From positions 248,001-312,000 of the forward strand of contig NZ_CP120360.1 in the NCBI RefSeq assembly GCF_029510815.1: 64,000 bases of DNA. The letters are read 5' to 3'. The notes below the pieces were generated by a model. It was not told where the DNA came from, made no database searches, and saw nothing but the letters and a program-made list of their open reading frames with translations. This document shows positions 34,531 through 42,990 of this stretch, one piece after another; positions within the stretch are counted from its first letter, which is position 1, and each line of letters begins with the position of its first letter. A program made the translations under genes and the position numbers. This stretch comes from Janibacter sp. DB-40 (lineage in GTDB: Bacteria > Actinomycetota > Actinomycetes > Actinomycetales > Dermatophilaceae).

Positions 34531-34568
34531 GCATGAGGGGCGGAACCACATGGTTCCGCCCCTCATGC
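34531..34568. terminator. Perfect 17-bp hairpin, bidirectional terminator
   Basis: GCATGAGGGGCGGAACC (34531-34547) and its exact complement (34552-34568) flank an ACAT loop. It lies between the ends of the converging zinc-finger gene and recombinase-fold gene 2. It shares the GGGGCGGA core with hairpins at 22586, 23843 and 39681. Confidence 0.75.
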
Positions 34569-34584
34569 GCGACCCCGGACTGGG

Positions 34585-35598
34585 TTAGTCCAGGAAGTGC
34601 TCGTCATCGTCGGGCTCGGTGGAGGTGTCGGCCAGCGGTGTGGTCAAGTCGAGGTGGAGCCAGAGCCGATCCATGTCTTCGGTCCCGGGGCCGTAACCGG
34701 CATGGACGAGAGCGGTCTGCGCGCCCTGGTCGTTGTAGACCCGCTCCAAGCGCCACTTGCGGATGCCGCTGGCACTGACGTCGGGCAGGTGCAGCCCCAG
34801 GTCCTTGAGGAAGCGGTTGAGCACTCCTTGGACCGAGGCTGTGGCTGCTGGCGTGCCGGGCAAGTTCGTCTTACCGCGGTAAAGCGCGGTCTCGTGCGGC
34901 TTGAGTCCCTGCTGGCTGGCTTTGGCGACGGTGCTCGTCAGGATCTGGGCGGCGAATCGATCCAGGGGCAGGAAGCGAGCCTCGTGGATGCGGTTGCCGG
35001 CCGCCACGACATGTGTGGGGTGCTCGGCGTCGTCGAGGTCATTGCAGCGAAACTGGCTTGTCTCTCCGGGGGTCATGCCCGCCTCGACCAGTGCGTACAG
35101 CGCGGGCAGGGGGGACTTGGGGTCGGTTCGAAGGGTGACGATGGCCATTAGGCGCGTGAGCAGAACCTCATCGTCGGTGAACGGGCGACGTTGACGGCAG
35201 GTGCGCTGAGCCATGGAAACCGCACGCTCGAGCAGGCCCTTGTGGTTCCAACCGTGCACGTGGGTTGCGGCCAACGCCAGAGTGAGCAACAGGTTGCGGC
35301 TGGTGTGCAGCTGGTCGGAATCCGTGCTGTTGTGGAAAGCGGTGGGGTTGGCGATGCTCGTCAGCGCTGTCAGCAGTGCGCGTTGCTCGGTGACCAGTTG
35401 GCTGGCTCCGGTCAGGTACAGGGACTCGCCCGTTGTGATGATGCGGTGGAGTTGGTCGGCTATGTCCGTGCGCGCAGCCACGGGGATCAGGTCGAAACGG
35501 CGTTCGAGCTCGTGCAGAGCTTCGACGGCCTCAGGAATCGTCACCGTGGCCAGTGCGTCGGGGATGGGGGTGAGCTTGCGGGTCTTTGTAGTGGTCAT
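34585..35598 (-). CDS. Degenerate tyrosine-recombinase-fold protein, copy 2
   Basis: This 337-aa protein is related to those at 21611 and 40368. The box I region reads ALYALVEAGMTPGETSQF, where the catalytic Arg of TGLR-x-SEL is replaced by Thr. Box II reads VSASGIRKWRLERV in place of HDLRHTFAT, and the end AGYGPGTEDMDRLWLHLD sits where LGHSS-x-TT-x-Y-x-H would be, with Trp instead of the nucleophilic Tyr. It therefore keeps the fold but probably cannot cut DNA. The N-terminal 100 residues are helical and could be an arm- or core-binding domain. The ATG at 35598 has a CGGAG site. It follows the transposase-like gene by 151 bp on the same strand, so the pair may be one element. Confidence 0.55.
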   Translation of the reverse strand: MTTTKTRKLTPIPDALATVTIPEAVEALHELERRFDLIPVAARTDIADQLHRIITTGESLYLTGASQLVTEQRALLTALTSIANPTAFHNSTDSDQLHTSRNLLLTLALAATHVHGWNHKGLLERAVSMAQRTCRQRRPFTDDEVLLTRLMAIVTLRTDPKSPLPALYALVEAGMTPGETSQFRCNDLDDAEHPTHVVAAGNRIHEARFLPLDRFAAQILTSTVAKASQQGLKPHETALYRGKTNLPGTPAATASVQGVLNRFLKDLGLHLPDVSASGIRKWRLERVYNDQGAQTALVHAGYGPGTEDMDRLWLHLDLTTPLADTSTEPDDDEHFLD

Positions 35599-35700
35599 GA
35601 CGTGCTCCGGTTTTTCGGCTGGTTGTTCGGACACAGGGATCTGTCCGGGCCGGGGTCTTGGAGCGCAATCGGCGGTTCGCAGACGTTCTGGGTCGCGCAA

Positions 35701-35725
35701 GGCCCGCGCCTGTTGTAGGCGGGCC
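35701..35725. terminator. Hairpin between transposase-like and recombinase-fold genes
   Basis: GGCCCGC (35701-35707) and GCGGGCC (35719-35725) form a 7-bp stem with an 11-nt loop, 25 bp beyond the stop of the transposase-like gene. It may attenuate or end transcription before the downstream gene. Confidence 0.45.
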
Positions 35726-35749
35726 GTGGTGAGGGTGGGGCGCGGCGTC

Positions 35750-37465
35750 TTAGGACTTGTGGTTGCGCCACGTGATGGAGTTGTTCAGTACGCCAGCCAG
35801 GAGGAAGTCCAGTTCCTGACCGGCCGTGGACAGGCTGGCGGCGCGACCCTTACGGGGCAGTCGCTCTCGGTACCACGCGTTGTACGCCTCGGCGTCGTTG
35901 CGGCGGGAGAATGAGCGGCTGAATCGTTTGTCGCAGGCTTCGATGGCGCTCATGTCGACGTCGTGATTGATCCACTTTTCGACGTCGTCCGCGCGGTTGA
36001 GGGGCCGCAACTGCCAGCCCACGTGGTCCTTGGGCGCGCGGTCGGTCTCGGTGCTGTCAGCGGTGAAACGTGTTCCACGAGGTTGCCAGGTGCGCTCGTA
36101 GGTGAAGGCGCCGTCGGCGCAGGGGATCGTGTAGTGGTTGCGGGTACCCCATCGACCTGTTGTTTCGCGCACGCGGGTGCTGGACTGACATGGCAGCAAG
36201 GCGCTCTTGACCACGTCGCCCTCTTCCTCGTCCACTTCGACGAGGAACAAGGCCCCGTCATCGACCGCGAGCGGGTGTTCGCACACCGTTCCGTTGACGT
36301 CGTGGGTGGCCGGAGGCAGCGGGATGAACTTGCTGTGAACGAGGTCGAACTTGTTGGTGGTGGGGTACAGGCTCACTCCCAGAGGGAGCTTTCGGTAGGA
36401 GCGGCCCATGTCGCTGAGTTCGTCATGGCGCATGGCGCGGAGTCCGTTGGCGCTGGGCTGCACTCCGAATTCGGCGGCACGCCGTAGTACTCGACTCGAC
36501 ATGACCATCTCGGAGATGGCCATGTCGACATTGCTCTCCCCAGCGCTGCGGCCGACGGCCTTACCCAGCACTTGGATGCCGAGGGCGCCCATGAGGTAGT
36601 CCACCGACCAGCCAGTGATGGCACGGTCGTTGATCAAGGTGTGAATCGCCCCGCCGGTCAGCTCGTGTGCTGTGTCCAGACGCGAGAGGATCGTGTGCAG
36701 GCTGTCGATGAGGTCCAGGACGGTCCACTGCTCGGCGCCCATGGCGGTGCCCGTGGCCAGCACGACTCGTCCGGCGCGGGTCCATGTGTACACGCCCACC
36801 ATGTTCAGGCCGCGGTCGCACTTGCCGTCGAGACTCATGTCGCTCAAGCAGTGCTGGACGCGCGCGTTGGCTGGGTGCTTCGCGCGGGAGCCGACAGTGA
36901 AGAGCTCACCGGTCAGCGGGTGCACGTCCAGGGCGACGTCGCTGTAGGGAGCGATGACCGTGCCGTCGGTGTAGATGCTGTTGCGCTCATCGGGGTGGCA
37001 GCCGTCCGCGGCGCGCGGCACCAGGTTGCCCAGCTTGCGGGCCTGGCCGAGCGAGACGCGCTGGAACTGGTGCTGCAACCGGGCCATGACCTGCGGGTCC
37101 TCAGTCAGCAGACCACGAAAGTAGTCGATCTGGTCATAGGTGGGTGCCCGGTGCGGCAGGCGCACCCCGTTGCTGTACTTGGCGTAGTTGGCCCTGCAGC
37201 GTTCCCATGTCTCGCGGTGACTGAGGATCTTCAACGCCCCGGCGCGGGAGTGGGCCGCCCGCGCCGCAGCAGTGGCCGCCAGCAGGGCCGTCGCGGGGTA
37301 GCTCGAGTGCTGCCCGCGTTGCCCTGGTCGTGCCATGAGGTCGTCCAAAGCCATGCCCAACTGATGCAGGCCGGCGAACCCGAACAGGTCGACGATTTCC
37401 TGGGTCTTGCTGGCCTTGCTCGTGCCCGTCAGGCTCTTTCGGCGGGTTTCAGGTGCGTAGGGCAT
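35750..37465 (-). CDS. DDE-transposase-like protein, copy 1
   Basis: This 571-aa protein has the arrangement of an RNase H-fold transposase: Asp167 in YTDGTVIAP, Asp280 in LINDRAITG and Glu526 in RRNDAEAYNAWY. The D-to-D spacing of 113 residues is the same as in the protein at 41354, and both share the DGTV and RNDAE-x-(Y/F)N signatures. The N-terminus has helix-rich ALLAATAAARAAHSRAGA and RETWERCRANY segments that have counterparts in the other copy. No IS family can be assigned with confidence; IS1182/ISL3-like enzymes are the nearest in style. A CCGGAGGAAAGC ribosome site precedes the ATG. The recombinase-fold gene follows in the same direction. Terminal inverted repeats were not found by eye. 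Confidence 0.6.
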   Translation of the reverse strand: MPYAPETRRKSLTGTSKASKTQEIVDLFGFAGLHQLGMALDDLMARPGQRGQHSSYPATALLAATAAARAAHSRAGALKILSHRETWERCRANYAKYSNGVRLPHRAPTYDQIDYFRGLLTEDPQVMARLQHQFQRVSLGQARKLGNLVPRAADGCHPDERNSIYTDGTVIAPYSDVALDVHPLTGELFTVGSRAKHPANARVQHCLSDMSLDGKCDRGLNMVGVYTWTRAGRVVLATGTAMGAEQWTVLDLIDSLHTILSRLDTAHELTGGAIHTLINDRAITGWSVDYLMGALGIQVLGKAVGRSAGESNVDMAISEMVMSSRVLRRAAEFGVQPSANGLRAMRHDELSDMGRSYRKLPLGVSLYPTTNKFDLVHSKFIPLPPATHDVNGTVCEHPLAVDDGALFLVEVDEEEGDVVKSALLPCQSSTRVRETTGRWGTRNHYTIPCADGAFTYERTWQPRGTRFTADSTETDRAPKDHVGWQLRPLNRADDVEKWINHDVDMSAIEACDKRFSRSFSRRNDAEAYNAWYRERLPRKGRAASLSTAGQELDFLLAGVLNNSITWRNHKS

Positions 37466-37834
37466 GGTGCTTTCCTCCGGTGACGATGGGTTGTGACACC
37501 ACGACCCGTGCGGCCTCCAGTGCCTTGCCGCAATCCCTTGGGTGCGACCCCATGTCCCTGCTGCGGGCTCGTGCGGTCCTTGCCCCGAGACCGCCGTCGA
37601 CGGCCTGCTCCACAGCGGGAAGGGCCCTCGATCCCTCCCCGCGAGAACTATGTGCTGTCTGCAGCCAGGGACGGTCCGGCGCGTGTAGAACGTTGGTAGC
37701 CCCGTCCTGGGGCGTGACGTCGCGAGCTGGGAAGCGCAAGATGTGATCGACCACCCCAGCGGCTCCCGCAGGGGGCCGAGTCGGAGTGCTCCGCCCCTTG
37801 TTGCGATGTGCCGTGGACGACCAGGAGGACGACC

Positions 37835-38707
37835 GTGTCGAGAGCATGGATCTTGCAGGCCAACCCGGACGTGTGGGATGTGTGGTCGTGGTGGGAGGAC
37901 GAGACCGACGATCTGGACTCGTGGACAATCGCGCGGCACATCGATGACGTTCGGGCCGGCGACAACTTCGCTCTATGGATCAGTGGCGCCAAGGCCGGCG
38001 TCTACGCAGTCGGCCACATCGACAGCTCACCGACTGGGCCCCTACGACCGAGTGGCGGCTACTGGATCGAGCCACCCAAGCACGACGTCTGGGGCATCGA
38101 TCTGCGGCCCACGAAGTACCTTTTCGACACCCCGATCCTCAAGGACCTCCTGCGCCAGGACCCCGACTTCGCCAGCGCGCTGATCCTGCGGATGCCGGGC
38201 GGAGCGAACCCCATACCCCTCGAGCCGGCAGAGTGGAACGCCATCACGCAGAGCATCGGTCGGCGTGGACAGGGCGCCCGCCCCAAACGGACCATGCCAG
38301 TCGTCACGGCCAGACCTCTTGGTGAAGTACCCGAGGACATCACCGTCCCGACAAAGGCACAGGAACAGCGCCGATCCTTCCGGGAGGCCCGGCTCGTCAA
38401 GCGATACGAGAAGTCCCTCGGTCGGCCGCTGACGTGCCGATCCATTCGACTGCCCACCGGTGAGCGGTTGGTCTGCGATGCCTACGACGCGATAACGAAC
38501 ACGCTCGTCGAGGCCAAGAGCTCTGCAAGTCGTCAGGACGTCCGTACGGCGATTGGGCAGCTCTTCGACTATCGGCGCCACCTCGACAAACGTGCGCGCT
38601 TGGCGGTCCTGCTCCCGACCCGGCCCTCTGACGATGTTCTCGACCTGCTGAAGTCCTTGACGATCGATGTGGTGATCGAGGATGGCCGGCAATTCACCTC
38701 CGCGTGA
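37835..38707 (+). CDS. EVE domain fused to PD-(D/E)xK nuclease
   Basis: This is probably a modification-dependent restriction enzyme (type IV) that recognises modified bases with its EVE/PUA-like N-terminal domain. Residues 1-140 carry AWILQANPDVWDVWSWW, GDNFALWISGAKAGVYAVGH and KYLFDTPILKDLL. The C-terminal domain (about 195-290) has Asp215/Asp219 in CDAYDAI, then Glu226-Ala-Lys228 in VEAKSSASRQDVRTAIGQL, fitting a PD-(D/E)xK active site with the trailing Gln. It is 290 aa from the GTG at 37835, which follows CCAGGAGGACGACC; the in-frame ATG at 37808 lacks a good site. It stands alone. The 369 bp upstream show nothing I can identify. Confidence 0.75.
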   Translation: MSRAWILQANPDVWDVWSWWEDETDDLDSWTIARHIDDVRAGDNFALWISGAKAGVYAVGHIDSSPTGPLRPSGGYWIEPPKHDVWGIDLRPTKYLFDTPILKDLLRQDPDFASALILRMPGGANPIPLEPAEWNAITQSIGRRGQGARPKRTMPVVTARPLGEVPEDITVPTKAQEQRRSFREARLVKRYEKSLGRPLTCRSIRLPTGERLVCDAYDAITNTLVEAKSSASRQDVRTAIGQLFDYRRHLDKRARLAVLLPTRPSDDVLDLLKSLTIDVVIEDGRQFTSA

Positions 38708-38949
38708 GTGAAGGACTCTTACCGAGAGGAATCGTCGTGAGAGAGAGTGACCGCGCACGAGCGGAGGCCGGGCGCGTGATGCGCCCGGCCCTGCGCCGCT
38801 GGTGAATGGTCCTCAGTTGCTCGGTGTCCTACCGTGGTGACGCCACTCCAGCGGGTCTCGTGTAGGGCGGTCCGGCTTCGCTGACATCGATGGGGGAGAA
38901 GACGCACCCATCGTCGAGTCACGGTGTTGGAGACACCGTTCCGATGACT

Positions 38950-39144
38950 TCAGAAGGGGATAACCGAGATCTTGACGTTCTGGTCGCCCTCGCCCGCCTG
39001 TTCGTGGAACGCCCGCTTGACGGCCTGCTCTGCCTCCTTGGTGTACGTGCCCTTAGGCGCCAGAACGACCTCGCGGTCGCCGAAAAGGTTGCCGACGATT
39101 CGTGCGCTGTCGGCACTGCCATACGCCAGCCGGTGCGCACCCTG
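38950..39144 (-). pseudogene. 3' fragment of an unidentified gene
   Basis: The minus strand reads a convincing C-terminus: LAYGSADSARIVGNLFGDRE, then VVLAPKGTYTKEAEQAVKRA and FHEQAGEGDQNVKISVIPF. No start codon is available in frame, and upstream of about 39145 the frame is only the shadow of the plus-strand gene. The 5' part therefore seems to have been lost, perhaps when the neighbouring DNA was inserted. Family unknown. Confidence 0.4.
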
Positions 39145-39150
39145 CCTCGA

Positions 39151-39414
39151 GTGAGCACACACCGCGAGTACGAGCCGAGTCCCGCGCCTTCCGATGCCGA
39201 TCTGTGGCCGGGAGAACCGCCCTTCACCGCGTGGGGCCAGTGCGCCGAAGGGGCCATCGATCTGCGGGTCTTCGACCAGGGCATCTGGTGGGTCGACGTC
39301 ACGCAGCGACCGCACAGGCTCACCGAGATGAGCCCGCAGTACCTGACCAACGTCATCACCCACCTGCATGAACACGTCGACCACTTCCACCAAGGCAGTG
39401 CAGACGCCGCCTGA
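39151..39414 (+). CDS. Small hypothetical protein with WWVDVTQR motif
   Basis: This 87-aa protein starts with a GTG (VSTHREYE). The sequence PFTAWGQCAEGAIDLRVFDQ, then GIWWVDVTQRPHRLTEMS, then YLTNVITHLHEHVDHFHQG suggests a small beta domain followed by a helix with several His residues. A related DVWWVDLTQR sequence appears as a remnant near 24058, so the gene belongs to the repeated mobile DNA of this island. A second small gene starts 6 bp after its stop. Function unknown. Confidence 0.55.
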   Translation: MSTHREYEPSPAPSDADLWPGEPPFTAWGQCAEGAIDLRVFDQGIWWVDVTQRPHRLTEMSPQYLTNVITHLHEHVDHFHQGSADAA

Positions 39415-39419
39415 TCGAC

Positions 39420-39575
39420 ATGGCCTGCGACGTCCTGACCGGGCGCCCCAACATCGACCTCATCGCCGAGGCAGCCGGCGCCCCCGCAGTCGGTGACCTC
39501 ACGCCGACCGCGTGGCTGCAAGGCACGCCCCTGATGCGTGCGCTGGTCACCGAGCTCGCCCGTCGCCGGGCCTGA
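39420..39575 (+). CDS. Very small hypothetical protein
   Basis: This encodes 51 aa, starting MACDVLTGRPNIDLIAEAAG and ending ALVTELARRRA, with helical, alanine-rich character. It follows the 39151 gene by 5 bp and has matching codon bias, so the two are likely translated together. No family recognised. A perfect palindromic hairpin about 100 bp later could end their transcript. Confidence 0.45.
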   Translation: MACDVLTGRPNIDLIAEAAGAPAVGDLTPTAWLQGTPLMRALVTELARRRA

Positions 39576-39680
39576 ACCGGGCGTGCGCCCACCGCCGGGA
39601 TGACCGCCTAAGGGCGGGAAGCGTTGGTGGGCAAACCAGTAGCTGCACGCCCTGCCGGTCCGTTCGCGGCGGGGCAGGGA

Positions 39681-39714
39681 AGGAGGGGCGGAGCCGATCG
39701 GCTCCGCCCCTCCT
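39681..39714. terminator. Perfect 34-bp palindromic hairpin terminator
   Basis: AGGAGGGGCGGAGCCGA (39681-39697) pairs with its exact complement (39698-39714) without any spacer. It lies between converging genes and shares the GAGGGGCGGA core with the other island hairpins at 22586, 23843 and 34531. Confidence 0.75.
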
Positions 39715-39770
39715 GGGGTGTGATCACGGGTCATCAGGCCCGCGAGGTCTCGCTGTGCAGGCGGTGGGTG

Positions 39771-40127
39771 TCAGGCTGCCTCGGGTGGGTCGATGTTGAT
39801 CCCGGCCCGTTGTGCGATGGCTTGGCAGATGCCGCACTCGGGGTGCATCCGGTAGGTGTCGTGCTCGAGCTGGACCTCGGCCGCGACCCAGGCGCCGAAG
39901 CGCTCGGCGAAGACCTCGGGAAACTCCTGGTCGATGGCGGCCTCGACGGCCATCTGCTGACCGAAGGTCTGCATGGCGTCCTCGAGCCCGTGGGAACGTC
40001 GCTCCACACTCAGCGTGGACAGGCGGTCCCTGATGTCCAGCAGGCCCTCCAAGCGGGCCCGTCGACGGACGGCATCCAGCTCGACGGGCTGCGCCAGAGC
40101 GGTGGGGGTGACCTTGTTTGTGATCAT
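39771..40127 (-). CDS. Hypothetical helical protein
   Basis: This 118-aa protein has a long helical middle rich in Arg/Leu/Asp (LDAVRRRARLEGLLDIRDRL) and then EDAMQTFGQQMAVEAAIDQE. The end carries a Cys pair (HPECGICQAI) that could bind metal. The ATG at 40127 follows a good AAGGAG site. It is divergent from the recombinase-fold gene at 40368, with the 16-bp palindrome at 40228-40243 in between, so it may be a co-regulated accessory protein of that element. Family not recognised. Confidence 0.55.
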   Translation of the reverse strand: MITNKVTPTALAQPVELDAVRRRARLEGLLDIRDRLSTLSVERRSHGLEDAMQTFGQQMAVEAAIDQEFPEVFAERFGAWVAAEVQLEHDTYRMHPECGICQAIAQRAGINIDPPEAA

Positions 40128-40227
40128 GCTGGCTCCTTGTGAGCCTTGGCGTCCGACCCGCCCGATGCGGGCCGGTGACGCGGAGCGAAAGGAACGCTCG
40201 AAACAGACCGGTTGGCGCGAGCGCGCA

Positions 40228-40243
40228 TCACCCAAGTGGGTGA
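40228..40243. promoter_or_regulatory. Palindrome between the 40127 gene and recombinase-fold gene 3
   Basis: TCACCCA-AG-TGGGTGA is a perfect 7-2-7 inverted repeat, about 100 bp upstream of the minus-strand gene and 125 bp upstream of the plus-strand one. It may be an operator or recombinase site. Confidence 0.45.
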
Positions 40244-40367
40244 CCTCCCGCCGAGGAAATGCATTCCGAAATCCACGGTCGTGCGGCACTGCCGCAGCTG
40301 GCGTCCCTGAGCACGCTGCCCTGTGCGCTCGGGAACGTGCGAGTCCCGGCGCCGGAGGGAGACTCCC

Positions 40368-41357
40368 ATGGCACGACGACTACCTGCCGGCCACGACCGC
40401 GGTCACCATCTCACCGTGGTTGCCGACGACCTGCTCGACAGGAGCGCGTCATCGCTGGCCGGTGAGCTGGACGCGGTACGCCACCGGTGGGACGCGTCCT
40501 CGGCGATGACAGTGCAGACCCGGGTGCGCGTGGAGGAGACCGTCAGTCGCTACACCGCCTGGGTGGACGCCAACGGCCTCGACTCCTTCGGTGACGTCAC
40601 CGCGCAGCAGGCGCGGGCCTTCGTCCTGGCCCCCACGCGCGAAGGGACCCAGCCGGTCATCGCCACGCGGCAGGCGCGCCGCACCGCGCTGCGGCTGCTC
40701 TACCGCACCCTGCGGGTGCTCGGGCACCACGTCGGGGACCCGACGCTGGACCTGCACCTGCCCCCGAAGGGGGCCCGCCCGGCGCGTCCCCTGACCGACG
40801 ACGAAGTGGCACTGTGCCGGATCACCGCCGGCCTGTCCCACGGCACCCGGGCGAGCCTGCGGTCGGTGATGTGGGCGCTGGGGGAGGCCAGCGCCATCTC
40901 CAGCGAGATGAGCGTGGTGCGCCTGCGCGACCTGGACGAACCCACCGCACCGACCCGGGTGCAACTGCCGGGCACCTACCGGCACGCCGCGCGAGTCGGC
41001 CCGCTGACCGACTGGGGACGCCAGATCCTGACCGCCCACGCCACCCGCCTGCTGGCCGCGGGCGCCACCCCCGACACGCGCCTGGCCTACAGCGGAGACG
41101 CCACCCCGGGAGGGGCCACCGCACAAGCCAGCGCCTGCAACGTCATCCGCGAGGTGCTGCGACGCACCGGACTGGACGCCGAGCAGGACCTGCGCCCGGC
41201 CTCCCTGCGGCACTGGGCCGGCAAAACCGCCTACGAACGCGGAGCGAGCATCCAGGACGTCGCGCTGCTGCTGGGCACCGGCTCGCTGGACACCGCCGCG
41301 CAGAACATCCACTTGGACTGGCGCCAGCCCCACACCACGGGAACGAGGAACCGATGA
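40368..41357 (+). CDS. Degenerate tyrosine-recombinase-fold protein, copy 3
   Basis: This 329-aa protein is the clearest recombinase relative. An N-terminal SAM-like helical domain (residues 50-125: VRVEETVSRYTAWVDANGLD and DVTAQQARAFV) is followed by a catalytic-like domain with LTDDEVALCRITAGL, the box I equivalent VMWALGEASAISSEMSVVRL, and box II ASLRHWAGKTAYERGASIQD. VALLLGTGSLDTAAQNIHLDW stands for LGHSS-x-TT-x-Y-x-H. The box I Arg is not conserved, the His before LR is Ala, LGH is LGT, and the nucleophilic Tyr is missing. Only the second Arg remains. It is joined to the transposase-like gene by an ATGA overlap, which makes a joint function likely. GGAGGGAG precedes the ATG. Confidence 0.62.
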   Translation: MARRLPAGHDRGHHLTVVADDLLDRSASSLAGELDAVRHRWDASSAMTVQTRVRVEETVSRYTAWVDANGLDSFGDVTAQQARAFVLAPTREGTQPVIATRQARRTALRLLYRTLRVLGHHVGDPTLDLHLPPKGARPARPLTDDEVALCRITAGLSHGTRASLRSVMWALGEASAISSEMSVVRLRDLDEPTAPTRVQLPGTYRHAARVGPLTDWGRQILTAHATRLLAAGATPDTRLAYSGDATPGGATAQASACNVIREVLRRTGLDAEQDLRPASLRHWAGKTAYERGASIQDVALLLGTGSLDTAAQNIHLDWRQPHTTGTRNR

Positions 41358-42850
41358 GCCGCCGCAGACGCCGCCCCGCGGCGATGACCACCAACCAGAA
41401 GATCACCGCCGTCTTCTCCGACCCGACCCTCTACGAGCTCGGGGCGCTCATCCCCGAACGGCAACCGGTCGGTCGCCGCTCCCACCACCCCGGCTACCTC
41501 CTGCTCGGGTACGGCGTCCTGGCGCGCCTCTTCCGATCGGCCGTGCGCGTCGAGACCGAATTGTCCGACCCCAACACCTGGAACCTGATCTGCCAGACCG
41601 TCGCCCAGATGCAGGCCACCGACCCCGACCTCGTGCCCCGCCTGCCCGGCCCGCGACCGCCCAGCCGCGACGCCTTCCGCTACGCCCGAGACGCCCACCT
41701 GACCTCCGAGGACGTCCTGCCCGAACTGCTCGAGGTGTTCACCGAATGCGCGGTCGACCGCGCCCGAGAGTTCGGACTCCTCAACCCCAACGGCCCCGGC
41801 TCGCTGTCCCACCCCGACCGAACCCGCGTCGTCTACGGCGACGGGACCGTCGTGCGCCCCCTCTACCGGCCACCCACCGCCAAGCGCACCACCAACCGCA
41901 AGGGCGAGACCGTCATCACCTACCTGGACGCAACCGGTGACGCCATCGACGCGCCACGACACCGGTTCGACCCCGACGCGGCCGACTACCACGGCCACGC
42001 CGGGCCCGTGCACGGACAGAACTTCGTCGCGCTCTACGCCCGCGGCGACGACCCCGGCCACCGCGTCGTCCTGAGCGTCGCCCGCGTGGACAAGCCCGGC
42101 CGCGAAGCCGAGACCGCCGTGCAATCGATCAAGTCCCTGCACCAAGTCGCCGGCAACGGCATCCAAGCCATCGTCTACGACGGCGCCATGCGCGGCGCCC
42201 ACATCGACGACCTCATGACGAACCTGGGCGTAGTCGTCATCAACAAGGTCCACGGATCAGCCAAGACCGCCACCCGCAAAGGCCGCAACCACTCCACCCC
42301 ACGCTTCTACCCCCTGGGCACCTGGGAACACGACACCCCCGACACCGGACCTGACGCGAACTGCTGCACCCACCAGATCGGCGCCGTCGACGGCGCCATC
42401 AGCGAGATCGGCCTCAACGAAGAAGGCAAACCCGTGATCATCGCCCGCCTGGAACGACGACAGATCAAACGACCCCGACGCGCCTCAGGCAGATACCACT
42501 TCAACGTCGCCTACGAAGTCCCCTGCCCACACGGCTCCTTCACCGCCTGGATCACCCCACACTCCCTCGCCGGCGAAACCAACCACGCCCGCACCGACGC
42601 CATCAGAGTCATCGCCGAAGGCGAACCCGACTTCGACCGCCTCTACGGACTGCGCAACGACGCCGAATCCTTCAACTCCGAACTCAAGAGAACCCTCCTG
42701 GTCGACCGCGCCATGAGCCTCGGAGCACGCCGACAACTCCTCGACGTCCTCTGCTACGCCCTCCTGCACAACGCCGTCAACGCCGCCCGAGCCGCCAGCA
42801 GCGTCCGCCCACAGCTGAGGCTCGCCGCGCCGTTGACGGACGCCGCCTGA
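41354..42850 (+). CDS. DDE-transposase-like protein, copy 2
   Basis: This 498-aa protein has Asp163 in VVYGDGTVVRP, Asp276 in IVYDGAMRG and Glu438 in RNDAESFNSELKR, the layout of a DDE/RNase H-fold transposase. The 113-residue distance between the two Asp residues equals that of the 35750 protein, while the second Asp-to-Glu distance is shorter (162 against 246). A basic N-terminus (MSRRRRRPAAM) could bind DNA. Between Asp2 and Glu there is a basic region (KGRNHSTPRFYPLG) and a Cys pair (NCCTH). Its start overlaps the stop of the recombinase-fold gene, so the two proteins are made together. Terminal repeats of an element were not found by eye. Confidence 0.65.
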   Translation: MSRRRRRPAAMTTNQKITAVFSDPTLYELGALIPERQPVGRRSHHPGYLLLGYGVLARLFRSAVRVETELSDPNTWNLICQTVAQMQATDPDLVPRLPGPRPPSRDAFRYARDAHLTSEDVLPELLEVFTECAVDRAREFGLLNPNGPGSLSHPDRTRVVYGDGTVVRPLYRPPTAKRTTNRKGETVITYLDATGDAIDAPRHRFDPDAADYHGHAGPVHGQNFVALYARGDDPGHRVVLSVARVDKPGREAETAVQSIKSLHQVAGNGIQAIVYDGAMRGAHIDDLMTNLGVVVINKVHGSAKTATRKGRNHSTPRFYPLGTWEHDTPDTGPDANCCTHQIGAVDGAISEIGLNEEGKPVIIARLERRQIKRPRRASGRYHFNVAYEVPCPHGSFTAWITPHSLAGETNHARTDAIRVIAEGEPDFDRLYGLRNDAESFNSELKRTLLVDRAMSLGARRQLLDVLCYALLHNAVNAARAASSVRPQLRLAAPLTDAA

Positions 42851-42990
42851 AGGGGTCCGCCATGGGGATTGCGCCAACTGACCAGCGCCGCACAGATCAT
42901 CCACGTCTTCCACGACAAACCCGTGGACGAACGCTCGCTGCTCGACAACTCCACAGCGTCACGAAAGCTCAATCACCCACAGCAGAGCCC

